Positions 33,090 through 41,871 of a stretch of DNA of 64,000 nt are shown piece by piece. The translations under genes and the position numbers were made by a program. The first letter of the stretch is position 1, and each line of letters starts with the position of its first letter. The stretch comes from Catenuloplanes indicus (lineage in GTDB: Bacteria; Actinomycetota; Actinomycetes; Mycobacteriales; Micromonosporaceae), in assembly GCF_030813715.1 (NCBI RefSeq), contig NZ_JAUSUZ010000001.1, forward strand, positions 1,178,001-1,242,000, read 5' to 3'. Below the pieces are notes generated by a model. It saw only the letters and a program-made list of their open reading frames with translations, had not been told where the DNA came from and did no database searches.

Positions 33090-33276
33090 AGCGGTCTCCC
33101 CCGGTGATCAAGATCAGCCGCAGGGACTCTAGACCGTCGACACTCAGGAAGTAAACAGGAATTACAAAGCGTATTCACAGAACGGGCAAACCAACTTGAT
33201 CATGACGCTCAGTCACTGATAATCACCGATCGCCTGCAGAATGTAGGCATGGGCGACGCAACCGATCAACCCAGGA

Positions 33277-34269
33277 TCAACGGCCTTCGACGGTACGTCG
33301 TGAGCCGCGCGGCCGGCGGGCCAGCCGCACCAGCACCGCGTCGCCCCGGCCGTACTTGGCCTGGAACAGCGCGGCCGCCCGCTCCCCGCCCGCCGGCCCC
33401 GCCATCCGGTAGCTCACGCCACCGGCCGTGACGTCGCCGTCCGGCGGCTCGCCGCCCAGGTCCACCCACGGCTCGTCGTCACAGATCACGTACGGCACGT
33501 CGCGTTCCACCGCGCCGCTGGCGGCGGTGAACCGCACCCGCAACCGGTAGTGTTCCGCGATCGGCCGGGCTGCGGTCCATCGTCCGTCGAACGCCTCCAG
33601 GGCCAGCGCGCCCAGATCGCCGTGCACCTGCACCTCGCGCTGCTGGTTCTCGCTGACCCGCCGCGTGCCGAACCGGCCGTACGACAGCCAGTCGTCCACC
33701 CGGTAGATCGCGTGCGCCGGTCCGACCGGGCTGATCCCGACCGTGAACAGGTCCCGGCGGTCCGGTGGCAGCGTGCCGATCAGCGCGTCCAGCCGCTCGA
33801 TGTTCTGCCGGATCAGCGCCACCGCGTCGGTCGGCGCGGTCTGCCGCCCGCGTGCCGCCGCGTCCGCCGACGCCGGATCGGTCAGCATGATCCGGAACCG
33901 GACGTCGCGCTCCAGCGCGCCGTGCACCGCGGCCACGAACGCCCGTTCGTACCGTGGCTCCAGCAGTCCGGTCCAGAACTTCCAGATGTCCACCCGGTAC
34001 TGCGCCCGCTCGATCCGCCGGATCACGTCCCGGTAGTCGAGGCTGTTCCGCCGCCGCACCGCGTTCCGGTTCAGCGCCACCACCGCCGGTTGCAGCACCA
34101 GCACCGCCAGCACCAGGTCGATCAGGTTCGACCCGATGTTGATCCGCAGCTGCGTCGCCAGCCCCGGCGTGTCCCGGATCGGCCACAACGTCACCACGGC
34201 CCCGAGCACCAGCCCGGCACCGATCAGCACGTACACATAGGACAACCGCCGCCACATACCGCCCATCAT
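33277..34269 (-). CDS. Membrane protein with a PLD-like cytoplasmic domain
   Basis: 330 residues from ATG 34269. Two membrane helices lie near the N-terminus (YVYVLIGAGLVLGAVVTLWPI and LIDLVLAVLVLQPAVVAL). The soluble part has VDIWKFWTGLLEPRYERAFVAAVHGALERDVRFRIMLTDPAS and IRQNIERLDALIGTLPPDRRDLFTVGI, a pattern seen in phospholipase-D-like domains without the HKD motif. Function unknown; possibly a degenerate PLD sensor. Divergent from the flavin monooxygenase-like gene. Confidence 0.7.
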   Translation of the reverse strand: MMGGMWRRLSYVYVLIGAGLVLGAVVTLWPIRDTPGLATQLRINIGSNLIDLVLAVLVLQPAVVALNRNAVRRRNSLDYRDVIRRIERAQYRVDIWKFWTGLLEPRYERAFVAAVHGALERDVRFRIMLTDPASADAAARGRQTAPTDAVALIRQNIERLDALIGTLPPDRRDLFTVGISPVGPAHAIYRVDDWLSYGRFGTRRVSENQQREVQVHGDLGALALEAFDGRWTAARPIAEHYRLRVRFTAASGAVERDVPYVICDDEPWVDLGGEPPDGDVTAGGVSYRMAGPAGGERAAALFQAKYGRGDAVLVRLARRPRGSRRTVEGR

Positions 34270-34365
34270 GACTACAACGGTCGATATGTGAACCACGCCG
34301 GGCATCAACGGCTCCCGTACGTACCATCGAAGGGTTGTTGATCGTCGGAGAGCGGTGGGAAGACC

Positions 34366-35445
34366 ATGCCCGAGCGTGCGACCGTGGTGGTCATCGGCGG
34401 TGGCCAGGCGGGGCTGTCGGCGGGGTATCACCTGAAACGGCGCGGGTTCGGCAGTGCGCTCGCGGAGCCCGGCGGCGCGCGGACGTTCGTGGTGCTGGAC
34501 GCGGAGACCGCGGCCGGTGGGGCGTGGCGGCACCGGTGGGAGTCGCTGCGGATGGCGACCGTGAACGGCATCTTCGATCTGCCGGGGTTCGCGCAGCCGC
34601 CGATCGACCCGGACGAGCCGAGCCGGACCGCGGTGCCGCGGTACTTCGCCGCGTTCGAGGAGCAGGCGGGACTGCCGATCCTGCGGCCGGTCACGGTGTC
34701 GCGGGTGCTGCCGGCGGACGGCGGCGACCTCACGGTGGAGACGGACCGCGGGTCCTGGCACGCCAAGGCGATCATCAACGCCACCGGGACCTGGACGAAC
34801 CCGGTCCGGCCGCACTATCCGGGGCAGGAGACGTTCAGGGGCGTTCAACTGCACACCCACGAGTACGTGGACGCGGCGCGGTTCGCCGGCCGGCGGGTCG
34901 CGGTGGTCGGTGGCGGGATCTCGGCGGTGCAGCTGCTGGAGGAGATCTCCCGGGCCTCGGTGACGTTCTGGTACACGCGCCGCGAGCCGGTGTTCCGGGA
35001 CGGGGACTTCACCCCGGAGGTGGCCGGGCGCGAGGTGATCGCGAAGGTGGTCGCGGACGTGGCGGCGGGCCGGCCGACCGGCAGCGTCGTCTCCTACACG
35101 GACCTGATCTGGACGCCGTACGCGCTGGCCGCGAAGGCCCGCGGCGCGCTGGAGCGGCGGCCGATGTTCACCGCGATCGAGCCGGACGGCGTGCGCGAGG
35201 CGGACGGCACGCTCACGCCGGTCGACGTGATCCTGTGGGCGACCGGGTTCAAGGCCGCGCTCGCCCACCTGGACCCGCTCGGGCTGCGCACCGCGGCGGG
35301 CGGCATCCGGCTGACCGGCACGCAGGTGGCCGGTGAACCGCGCGTGCACCTGATCGGGTTCGGCCCGTCGCAGTCCACCGTGGGCGCGAACCGGGCCGGC
35401 CGCGATGCGGTGCGCGCGCTGGTCACGTACCTCGGCCGGCCATGA
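34366..35445 (+). CDS. FAD/NAD(P)-dependent monooxygenase-like oxidoreductase
   Basis: 359 residues. The FAD Rossmann motif is VVVIGGGQAGLSAGYHL, the second nucleotide motif is VAVVGGGISAVQLLEEI, and the late motif ILWATGFKAALAHL closes the FAD site. GGAWRHRWESLRM resembles the flavin-containing monooxygenase/Baeyer-Villiger group (such as CzcO/YpfC-like proteins). Substrate unknown. Its stop (TGA) abuts the stop of the convergent DUF1360 gene, giving the palindrome TGATCA. Confidence 0.88.
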   Translation: MPERATVVVIGGGQAGLSAGYHLKRRGFGSALAEPGGARTFVVLDAETAAGGAWRHRWESLRMATVNGIFDLPGFAQPPIDPDEPSRTAVPRYFAAFEEQAGLPILRPVTVSRVLPADGGDLTVETDRGSWHAKAIINATGTWTNPVRPHYPGQETFRGVQLHTHEYVDAARFAGRRVAVVGGGISAVQLLEEISRASVTFWYTRREPVFRDGDFTPEVAGREVIAKVVADVAAGRPTGSVVSYTDLIWTPYALAAKARGALERRPMFTAIEPDGVREADGTLTPVDVILWATGFKAALAHLDPLGLRTAAGGIRLTGTQVAGEPRVHLIGFGPSQSTVGANRAGRDAVRALVTYLGRP

Positions 35446-35961
35446 TCACGGCGCCTTCTTCAGCGCGTCGTAGGCGAGCTGCAGGAAGTCGGAGGCCGCG
35501 GTCGCGGTGAGCGCGGTCGCGGCGAGCCGGGTCAGCCGCGGCGCCAGCACCAGGCCGCCGGTCAGGCCGGTCGCCACCCAGACGGCCAGGCAGAACGGGC
35601 AGGTGATCAGCTCGCCGAGGCTGTGCCGGACCGTGCTGCCCTCGTGGCGTACCTCCTCGTTGAGTTCCGCGGCACCGGCCGGGCCGGTGTACCGGGTCAG
35701 CGGCGCACGCAGCGGGCTGGTCACCGCGCCCTTCGCCAGCAGCCGGCTCAGCTTGTGGGTGGCGATCGAGACGAGTACGACGTCCGCGATCGCGGGTCGC
35801 TCCGGCACCGGCCGGCCGGTGAACCGGGCCGCGGCGGTGAGCGTGGCCGCGAGACCACCGAACGCGGCGAGCGCGGTCGCGTAGCCCTGCAACGGCCGGT
35901 GCTCGTGCGGCGCGTACCGGACCGCGACGCGATCGAGTGCGGTCTGCCCGGTGTTCAACAT
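35446..35961 (-). CDS. DUF1360 membrane protein
   Basis: 171 residues from ATG 35961 with GGAGG 9 nt upstream. Hydrophobic segments at ~28-50 and ~125-150; the family signature LGELITCPFCLAVWVA is present along with the preceding VSIATHKLSRLLAKG. Members are small membrane proteins of unknown function, often sporulation- or stress-associated in Gram-positives. Confidence 0.85.
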   Translation of the reverse strand: MLNTGQTALDRVAVRYAPHEHRPLQGYATALAAFGGLAATLTAAARFTGRPVPERPAIADVVLVSIATHKLSRLLAKGAVTSPLRAPLTRYTGPAGAAELNEEVRHEGSTVRHSLGELITCPFCLAVWVATGLTGGLVLAPRLTRLAATALTATAASDFLQLAYDALKKAP

Positions 35962-36080
35962 CCGTGTTCCTCCAGTGGCGTCGCAAGCGGTACGGCCGGT
36001 GACTACCCGTGATCCGGCCGTGCCACTCCCCCCAATGGTGTTGCCCGGTGTGGCTACCATCGCGGCGTCGGAGGATCCGG

Positions 36081-37835
36081 ATGATCGAGGTGACCGGAGT
36101 GACTTCCCCACCCGCCCGTACCGCCCGCCCGATCGGCCTGGTGCTCGTGGTGCCGGCGCTGCTGGCGCTGATCGCCGGCTACGTCGTGCCCGGTGCGCGC
36201 ACGCTGTGGAACAGTTTCCAGAACGTCGCCGTGCTCGACGGCAGCGGCGAGTTCACCGGCTTCGACAACTACGCGCGCGTCACCGAGCTGGGCTTCTTCC
36301 GCGGCCTCGGGTTCGCGCTGGCACTCGCGGTGCTGCCGGTGCTGGCCGCGTGCGTCCTCGCACCGGCGCTGGCCTGGCTCGCGCACCGCGCCGGTACGCC
36401 CGGCCGGCTCGCGGTCCGGCTCGGCCTGGTGCTGCCGATGGTGATCGTCACCCCGGTCGGCCTGGCGCTGGCCTGGCGGGCGTCGGCCCGCGGTGGCCCG
36501 CTCGCCGAGCCGCTGGCCGCGCGGCTGTTCGTCGGCCAGGTGCTCGGGCTGACGCTGTTCGGCCTGCTGATCGGCGCGGGTGTGACGCTGTTCCTGGCCG
36601 CGCTGCGCCGCAGCGGCACCGGCCGTCCGGTCCGGGCGGTCGCAATCACCGGCCTGGTCGCCGGGCTCGCGGTCGTCGCGTACACGCTGCAGACCTGGTC
36701 CTATCCGGCCGTGCTCACCGGCGGCGGGCCGGGCGACGCGACGGTCACGCCGATGCAGACGATCTACGACGCGGGCTTCCGGTACATGGACTTCGGCGTC
36801 GGCGCGGCCGGCGGCACCGTGCTCGCGCTGCTGCTCGGCGTGCTCGGGCTGGCCGCGGTCGCGGTGATGGTGTTCGGCCGGGTCCGGGTCGACGTGGTAG
36901 GCCCGCGGACCGGGGTGCGGCCGGTGGCGCCGCTGCCGCTGGCCGGTGCGCTCGCGTTGCTCGCGGTCGTGCTCGCGGTCGCCGGTTACGCACTGTGGCC
37001 GTGGCTGTTCCCGGGAGCCGACGTTCCCGGCCCGTCCCGGTTCGACGGCGTGGGCAGCGCGTTCAACACCTGGGTGCCGCCGCTGATCTCCACCGTGGGC
37101 GGCATCGTGCCGGCCGCGCTCGCCGGTTTCGGCATCGGTGCGCTGCGCCCGCTGGGCGACCGCAGCGAACTGTTGCTGTTCCTGTTCGCGCCGTGGCTGT
37201 TCGTCGGCACCGGGCCGTTCAGCATGGTGCACTTCCAGACGCTGAGCGACCTGGACCTGATCGGTACCGTGCTGGCGGTGCTGCCACCGGCCTATCTGAG
37301 CGTTCCGGCACTGGTCGTGTTCACGCTGCTGTTCCGCGGCCTGACCGAGGCACGCCCGGGCGGCCCGGCCCGGACGCTGTTGCCCGCGCTGCCGATGCTG
37401 GCCGTGACCGGCGGGATCACCTATGTGATGCAGACGCAGGACGCGTACTGGCAGACCATCGCGGTCGTCGAACCGGACCGGATGCCGCTGCCGGCGGCGG
37501 CGCTGACGCTGGGGAACTCGCTCGCGTTCGGCGGCGCGGCGTCGCTGCCGCTGCCGATCACGGCGGTGGTGCTGTTCGCATTGACGCTGGCCACGCTGCA
37601 GGTGCTGTACCTGGACCGGCTGTCGCTCCGCACCACACCGGCGGCGGAGCTGGTGGGGCAGCCGTCCGGATATCCGCCGGCAGCGGGGTATCCGCCGGCA
37701 GCGGGGAACGCGGGGCCGGGGTATCCCCCGGCTGGGTACCCGCCGTTACCGGGGAATTCGGGGGCGGGGTATCCGGGGCCGGGATATCCACCGCCGGCGG
37801 CTCCGGGCTATCCGCCGTCGACGGCAAAACCATAG
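36081..37835 (+). CDS. Fused MalF/MalG-like ABC sugar permease with a GYPP-repeat tail
   Basis: 584 residues from ATG 36081 (GGAGGA 5 nt upstream). The first half (PARTARPIGLVLVVPALLALIAGYVVPGARTLWNSFQN, FTGFDNYARV, LVLPMVIVTPVGLALAW) looks like a MalF-type permease. The second half (GFGIGALRPLGDRSELLLFLFAPWLFVG, FQTLSDLDLIGTVLAVLPPAYLSVPALVVFTLLFRGL) looks like MalG. The C-terminal ~65 residues are low-complexity G-Y-P-P-A repeats, probably cytosolic. No ATPase or binding-protein gene is adjacent and I do not see a clear EAA loop, so transport competence is uncertain. Confidence 0.75.
   Translation: MIEVTGVTSPPARTARPIGLVLVVPALLALIAGYVVPGARTLWNSFQNVAVLDGSGEFTGFDNYARVTELGFFRGLGFALALAVLPVLAACVLAPALAWLAHRAGTPGRLAVRLGLVLPMVIVTPVGLALAWRASARGGPLAEPLAARLFVGQVLGLTLFGLLIGAGVTLFLAALRRSGTGRPVRAVAITGLVAGLAVVAYTLQTWSYPAVLTGGGPGDATVTPMQTIYDAGFRYMDFGVGAAGGTVLALLLGVLGLAAVAVMVFGRVRVDVVGPRTGVRPVAPLPLAGALALLAVVLAVAGYALWPWLFPGADVPGPSRFDGVGSAFNTWVPPLISTVGGIVPAALAGFGIGALRPLGDRSELLLFLFAPWLFVGTGPFSMVHFQTLSDLDLIGTVLAVLPPAYLSVPALVVFTLLFRGLTEARPGGPARTLLPALPMLAVTGGITYVMQTQDAYWQTIAVVEPDRMPLPAAALTLGNSLAFGGAASLPLPITAVVLFALTLATLQVLYLDRLSLRTTPAAELVGQPSGYPPAAGYPPAAGNAGPGYPPAGYPPLPGNSGAGYPGPGYPPPAAPGYPPSTAKP
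37671..37706. repeat. 18-bp tandem repeat in the Pro-rich tail
   Basis: TATCCGCCGGCAGCGGGG occurs twice in a row and further degenerate copies follow to ~37815, encoding the G-Y-P-P repeats of the permease tail. Confidence 0.85.
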
Positions 37836-37850
37836 ATCCGAGGGCGATGC

Positions 37851-37900
37851 ACCCGCTTCCGGCGTGGTCGCGTTCCGGTGCTCCCGCGGGCACCGGTCCG
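37851..37900 (-). repeat. Dispersed intergenic repeat, copy 3
   Basis: Reverse-strand copy of the family seen at 23923 and 54357. On the plus strand it begins ACCCGCTTCCGGCGTGGTCG and ends with the complement of the ACCGGTGCCCGCGGGAGC block. It lies 15 bp after the permease gene stop. Confidence 0.8.
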
Positions 37901-38032
37901 CGCCGTGGCCGGGCTACGAGCACGCGGCTGCCGCCGAGGTGCCGCCTGCCGCGCGGTAACGACATCGTCATCTCGTCGGATGCTCTGCGGGCATGATGCG
38001 ACGTCACGCCGGAAGGTCCGCTGCCCGAGAGT

Positions 38033-38060
38033 GATCTTCCGCCATTCGGGATGGAAGATC
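38033..38060. terminator. Small hairpin preceding the large hairpin
   Basis: GATCTTCC (38033-38040) pairs with GGAAGATC (38053-38060). It is immediately followed by the 21-bp perfect hairpin, so the two form a tandem terminator-like structure. Confidence 0.5.
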
Positions 38061-38061
38061 C

Positions 38062-38112
38062 TTCAGCCTGTATGGCTGTTTCGGGCGACCGGAAACAGCC
38101 ATACAGGCTGAA
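38062..38112. terminator. Perfect 21-bp inverted repeat, 9-nt loop
   Basis: TTCAGCCTGTATGGCTGTTTC (38062-38082) is exactly complementary to 38092-38112. Placed ~230 bp after the permease gene and ~350 bp before the convergent small oxidase gene. Strong enough to act on both strands; may alternatively be a relic of a mobile-element end. Confidence 0.75.
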
Positions 38113-38458
38113 AGGACCTTCGCCGGCCGGCCGGCGACAGCGGTTCCCGCTGCCGGCGTCCGACATTTCTTTTATGGCGGCAATGCCCGCTCAACAGCGA
38201 GCCATCACACCGGAAACGACCACGGCGACAGCCCCGAAGTCACCGCGGCGGAAAACGACCACACCGGAAGCCACCGCGGCGACAGCGGCGCAGCCACCAC
38301 GACGCAGAGCCACCACACCAGCAAACGACGGTGGTGGCGGAAGCCGGTCTCGCCGGAAGGCAACCGCGGCGGCGAGACGGTGGCGGTAGGTGGACGTGGC
38401 GGGTAGCCGGGTGCCGGCGAGCGGTGGCTCGCCGGAGCCGGGCCGCGCGGGGAGCGGG
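38113..38458. other. Low-complexity intergenic region with ACGACCAC/ACCGCGGCG repeats
   Basis: About 350 bp without a well-supported gene. It contains degenerate repeats such as AAACGACCAC and CACCGCGGCG. A plus-strand frame from ATG 38174 would encode a ~70-aa Thr/Ala/Arg-rich basic peptide, which I regard as low-complexity translation rather than a gene. Confidence 0.4.
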
Positions 38459-38869
38459 TCAGATCGTGAAACGGTTGACTTTTTCCGGGGTGAGGACGAG
38501 CCGGACGATGCTGGAGTCGCGCCAGTCGTCGAGAAGTTCGCGCTGTTGCGGGCCGACGGCCGGCCAGTAGCGGTCGCCGAGGCGGGCGGCCAGGTCGTAG
38601 GCGCCCTCCTCGTGCAGCGTGATGGTGCCCTCGGCGGACACCCAGTGTTCCGGCTCGCCGACCGGGGCGGCGACCACGACGGAGGCGCGCGGCTGCTTGC
38701 GGATGCGGTCGATCTTGCCGTCCGGCTCGGAGAACATCTGCAGCGTGCCGTCGTCGCTCGCCTCGAACCACACCGGGCGCGGCGCCGGCCAGCGGCCGCC
38801 GCGGGGCGCGATGGTGAGGAAGGCGTAGAGCGGCCGGGCGAGCAGCGTGAGGTCCCGTTCGGTGAACAT
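38459..38869 (-). CDS. Pyridoxamine 5'-phosphate oxidase-fold (FMN/F420-binding) protein
   Basis: 136 residues from ATG 38869 (AAGGTGG upstream). Split-barrel features are PLYAFLTIAPRGGRWPAPRPVWFEASDDGTLQMFS, KIDRIRKQPRASVVVAAP, HWVSAEGTITLHEEG and LGDRYWPAVG. These small proteins bind FMN, F420 or heme; the cofactor is not decided by sequence here. It lies 15 bp after the XRE regulator stop in the same direction, so possibly co-transcribed. Confidence 0.82.
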   Translation of the reverse strand: MFTERDLTLLARPLYAFLTIAPRGGRWPAPRPVWFEASDDGTLQMFSEPDGKIDRIRKQPRASVVVAAPVGEPEHWVSAEGTITLHEEGAYDLAARLGDRYWPAVGPQQRELLDDWRDSSIVRLVLTPEKVNRFTI

Positions 38870-38884
38870 GAGATCCACCTTAGG

Positions 38885-39724
38885 TCAGACGGCCGCGCCC
38901 GCTCCGATCACCGAGAGCAGCTGGAGGCGCTCGTAGCTGACGCTGCCGGGGGCGACCGTGTAGACCAGCATCCGGTGCGACTGGGCCGGGTCGACCAGCG
39001 ACTGGCAGTTCAGGTCGATCTGGCCGACCTCCGGGTGGATGAACCGCTTGCCCTCGTCGAAACCGATGCTGATCTCGTGCGCTTCCCAGTACGTCCGGAA
39101 CTCCTCGCTGCGCTCCAGCAGCAGCTCGGCCAGCTTCGCCGGGCGGGAGCCGGGACCGCGCATGGTGACCAGCGCGCGCAGCCCGGACGCGAACACCCGG
39201 GAGTGGTGGGTGTGGTCGTCCGGGTGGTAGAGCGCGCGGGTGGCCGGGTCGGTGAACCAGCGGTAGCCGATGCTGCGGGACGGCCCGGTGTAGCGCGTCA
39301 GGTCACCGACCAGCGCGACGCCGAGCGGCGTCTGCCGGAGCGTCTCGCCGAGCTCGGTGACGATCTCGGCCGGGGTGTCGGTGAGCCGGTCGAAGATGCG
39401 CAGCAGGCCCGGGCTGATGTGCTCGCTGACCGTACCCCTGGGTGGTGGGTTGTGGCCGGCCAGGCGGAACAGGTGGTCGCGTTCGTCCAGCGACAGGTGC
39501 AGGCCCTGGGCGATCGACGCGATCATCTGCTCGGACGGGTGCGGCCCGCGCTCCCGCTCCAGGCGGCTGTAGTAGTCGGCGGAGATGTGGCAGATCGAGG
39601 CCACCTCCTCGCGGCGGAGACCGGCCGTGCGGCGGCGCTGCCCGCGCGGCAGACCGACGTCCTCCGGCTGCAGGGACTCGCGCCGGCGGCGCAGGAAGTC
39701 GGCGAGTCCGGCCCGGTCGATCAC
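38885..39724 (-). CDS. XRE helix-turn-helix regulator with MmyB-like ligand domain
   Basis: 279 residues. GTG 39724 is chosen because GGAGGA lies 7 nt upstream; the longer frame is not protein-like. N-terminal [66 protein letters not shown]. The rest is the MmyB/PAS-like domain ([43 protein letters not shown]). This family commonly sits divergent to an SDR gene that it controls, which is the arrangement here with the tandem SDR pair. Confidence 0.9.
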   Translation of the reverse strand: MIDRAGLADFLRRRRESLQPEDVGLPRGQRRRTAGLRREEVASICHISADYYSRLERERGPHPSEQMIASIAQGLHLSLDERDHLFRLAGHNPPPRGTVSEHISPGLLRIFDRLTDTPAEIVTELGETLRQTPLGVALVGDLTRYTGPSRSIGYRWFTDPATRALYHPDDHTHHSRVFASGLRALVTMRGPGSRPAKLAELLLERSEEFRTYWEAHEISIGFDEGKRFIHPEVGQIDLNCQSLVDPAQSHRMLVYTVAPGSVSYERLQLLSVIGAGAAV

Positions 39725-39906
39725 GCGCGTCTCCTCCGTCGTTGTCGTGTGCGACCGTTCTACCAGGCGCGGCCGGCGCACAGCCACGGATCGTCGATCC
39801 CCCCTTGACAGACTGGGATCGCAAGGCCCTGGTTGCCCCGCGCGACTGGGCCGAGGCTGAGTGCACCAGCCCGAGCAGGGTTCATCACCAGCCAGGAGCG
39901 TCAGAC

Positions 39907-40845
39907 ATGGCACGTAAGACGACGGACGTCACCGTCCCCAGCCTCGCCTACAAGACCGCGGTCGTCACCGGCGCCAGCGACGGCATGGGCCTGCATCTGG
40001 CGACCCGGCTCGCCGGTGCCGGCGCCGAAGTGATCCTACCGGTCCGCAACCGTCGCAAGGGCGAGACCGCGATCGCCACCATCCGCGAGCGGCACCCGCG
40101 GGCCGTCGTGTCGCTGCGCGACCTCGACCTGGCGTCGCTGGACTCGGTCGCCGCGCTCGGCGACACGCTCCGCGCGGAAGGCCAGCCGATCCACCTTTTG
40201 ATCAACAACGCCGGTGTGATGCGGCCGCCGACCCTCCAGCGCACCGCGGACGGCTTCGAGCTGCAGTTCGGCACGAATCATCTGGCCCACTTCGCGCTGG
40301 TCGCGCACCTGATGCCGCTGCTGCGCGCCGCCGGCGGCCACGTGACATCGCAGCTGAGCATCGCGGCCCGGGCCGGCGGGATCAACTGGGACGACCTCAA
40401 CTGGGAGCGGTCGTACGACTCGATGCACGCCTACCGTCAGTCCAAGATCTCGTTCGGGCTGTTCGGCCTGGAGCTGCAGCGCCGCAGCGCGGCCGGCGGC
40501 TGGGGCATCACCAGCAACATCTCCCACCCGGGTCTGGCGGCGACGAACCTGCTCGCGGCCCGGCCGGAGGTCGGCCGGTCGGAGGACCTCATCGCCCGGC
40601 GGATGATCGGCGTGATGTCCCGGGTCGGCCTGACCGGCACGCCGGAGACCGCGATGCTGCCCGCGCTCTACGCCGCGACCTCACCGGAGGCCCGCCCGGG
40701 CCGGTTCTACGGCCCGCAGGGCCCGGGCAACGTCGGCGGCGGCCCCGGCGAGCAGCAGCTCTGGCCGCCGCTGCGCAGCGAGGCGGACGCCACCCGGATC
40801 TGGGAGGCCTCCGAGAAGCTCACCCACGTCTCGTTCCCGGCCTGA
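39907..40845 (+). CDS. Short-chain dehydrogenase/reductase, first of a tandem pair
   Basis: 312 residues. [21 protein letters not shown] is the T-G-x(3)-G-x-G dinucleotide-binding motif, LLINNAGVM the N-N-A-G motif, and the active site includes [10 protein letters not shown] (Y-x3-K). It resembles the retinol-dehydrogenase/protochlorophyllide-reductase-like SDR group. ATG 39907 has GGAG upstream (39895-39898). Divergent from the XRE regulator (183 bp) and followed 31 bp later by a close paralog. Substrate unknown. Confidence 0.9.
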   Translation: MARKTTDVTVPSLAYKTAVVTGASDGMGLHLATRLAGAGAEVILPVRNRRKGETAIATIRERHPRAVVSLRDLDLASLDSVAALGDTLRAEGQPIHLLINNAGVMRPPTLQRTADGFELQFGTNHLAHFALVAHLMPLLRAAGGHVTSQLSIAARAGGINWDDLNWERSYDSMHAYRQSKISFGLFGLELQRRSAAGGWGITSNISHPGLAATNLLAARPEVGRSEDLIARRMIGVMSRVGLTGTPETAMLPALYAATSPEARPGRFYGPQGPGNVGGGPGEQQLWPPLRSEADATRIWEASEKLTHVSFPA

Positions 40846-40876
40846 CTGTCCACCCCACCGACAGGAGCCCCCGACC

Positions 40877-41815
40877 ATGGCACGCACGAGAACCGACATC
40901 ATCGTTCCCCGCCTCACCGGGACGCTCGCCGTCGTCACCGGTGCCAGCGACGGCATGGGCCTGCACCTGGCGACCCGGCTGGCCGGTGCCGGCGCCGAAG
41001 TGATCATGCCGGTCCGCAACCGGAGCAAGGGCGAGACCGCGATCGCCGCGATCCGCGCCGAGCACCCGCGGGCCACCGTGTCGCTGCGCGACCTCGACCT
41101 GGCGTCGCTGGACTCGGTCGCCGCGCTCGGCGACACGCTCCGCGCGGAAGGCCGGCCGATCCACTTTCTGATCAACAACGCCGGCGTGATGATGCCGCCC
41201 ACCCACCAGCACACCGCCGACGGGTACGAGCTGCAGTTCGGCACCAACCACCTGGCCCACTTCGCGCTGGTCGCGCACCTGATGCCGCTGCTGCGCGCCG
41301 GGCGGGCCCGGGTCACCTCGCAGATCAGCGTCTCGGCGAACCGCAACTCGATCAACTGGGACGACCCGGCCTGGACCGGGCCGTACGACGCGAGACGCGC
41401 GTACAGCCACTCCAAGATCTCGTTCGGGCTGTTCGGCCTGGAGCTGCAGCGCCGCAGCGCGGCCGGGGGGTGGGGCATCACCAGCAACATCTCGCACCCC
41501 GGCATCGCGCCGACCAGCCTGCTCGCCGCGCGTCCCGAGGTCGGCCGGTCCTCGGACACCATGGGCGTACGGATGATCCGCGTGCTGTCCCGGATCGGGC
41601 TGGCCGGCACGCCACAGACCGCGATGCTACCCGCGCTGTACGCCGCCACCTCGCCGGACGCGAAGCCCGGCGCGTTCTACGGCCCCCAGGGCCCGCGCAA
41701 CATATCCGGCCCGCCCGGCGAGCAGGACCTCTGGGCCAACCTGCGCAGCGAGCAGGACGCCGCCCGGATCTGGGAGATCTCGGAGAAGCTCGCGCACGTG
41801 TCCTTTCCCGCCTGA
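40877..41815 (+). CDS. Short-chain dehydrogenase/reductase, second of a tandem pair
   Basis: 312 residues, the same length as its neighbour and near-identical over long blocks ([64 protein letters not shown]). N-terminal 15 residues and the segment around 150-175 differ ([26 protein letters not shown]). The Y-x3-K active site is Y-S-H-S-K. ATG 40877 follows CAGGAG. Recent tandem duplication with divergence near the active site implies altered substrate range (inference). Confidence 0.9.
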   Translation: MARTRTDIIVPRLTGTLAVVTGASDGMGLHLATRLAGAGAEVIMPVRNRSKGETAIAAIRAEHPRATVSLRDLDLASLDSVAALGDTLRAEGRPIHFLINNAGVMMPPTHQHTADGYELQFGTNHLAHFALVAHLMPLLRAGRARVTSQISVSANRNSINWDDPAWTGPYDARRAYSHSKISFGLFGLELQRRSAAGGWGITSNISHPGIAPTSLLAARPEVGRSSDTMGVRMIRVLSRIGLAGTPQTAMLPALYAATSPDAKPGAFYGPQGPRNISGPPGEQDLWANLRSEQDAARIWEISEKLAHVSFPA

Positions 41816-41871
41816 CCCCCCGTTGTGCCGCGGCCGGACCGGACATGCCGCCGGCCGCGCCGATACCGCGG

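Noticed and set aside
33249-33431. 60-codon Pro/Arg-rich frame
   Set aside because: Lies antisense in the 3' end of the PLD-like gene and has low-complexity content.
38051-38389. 112-codon Thr/Ala/Arg-rich frame
   Set aside because: Starts inside the 21-bp hairpin and is made of DNA repeats; unlikely to be a gene.
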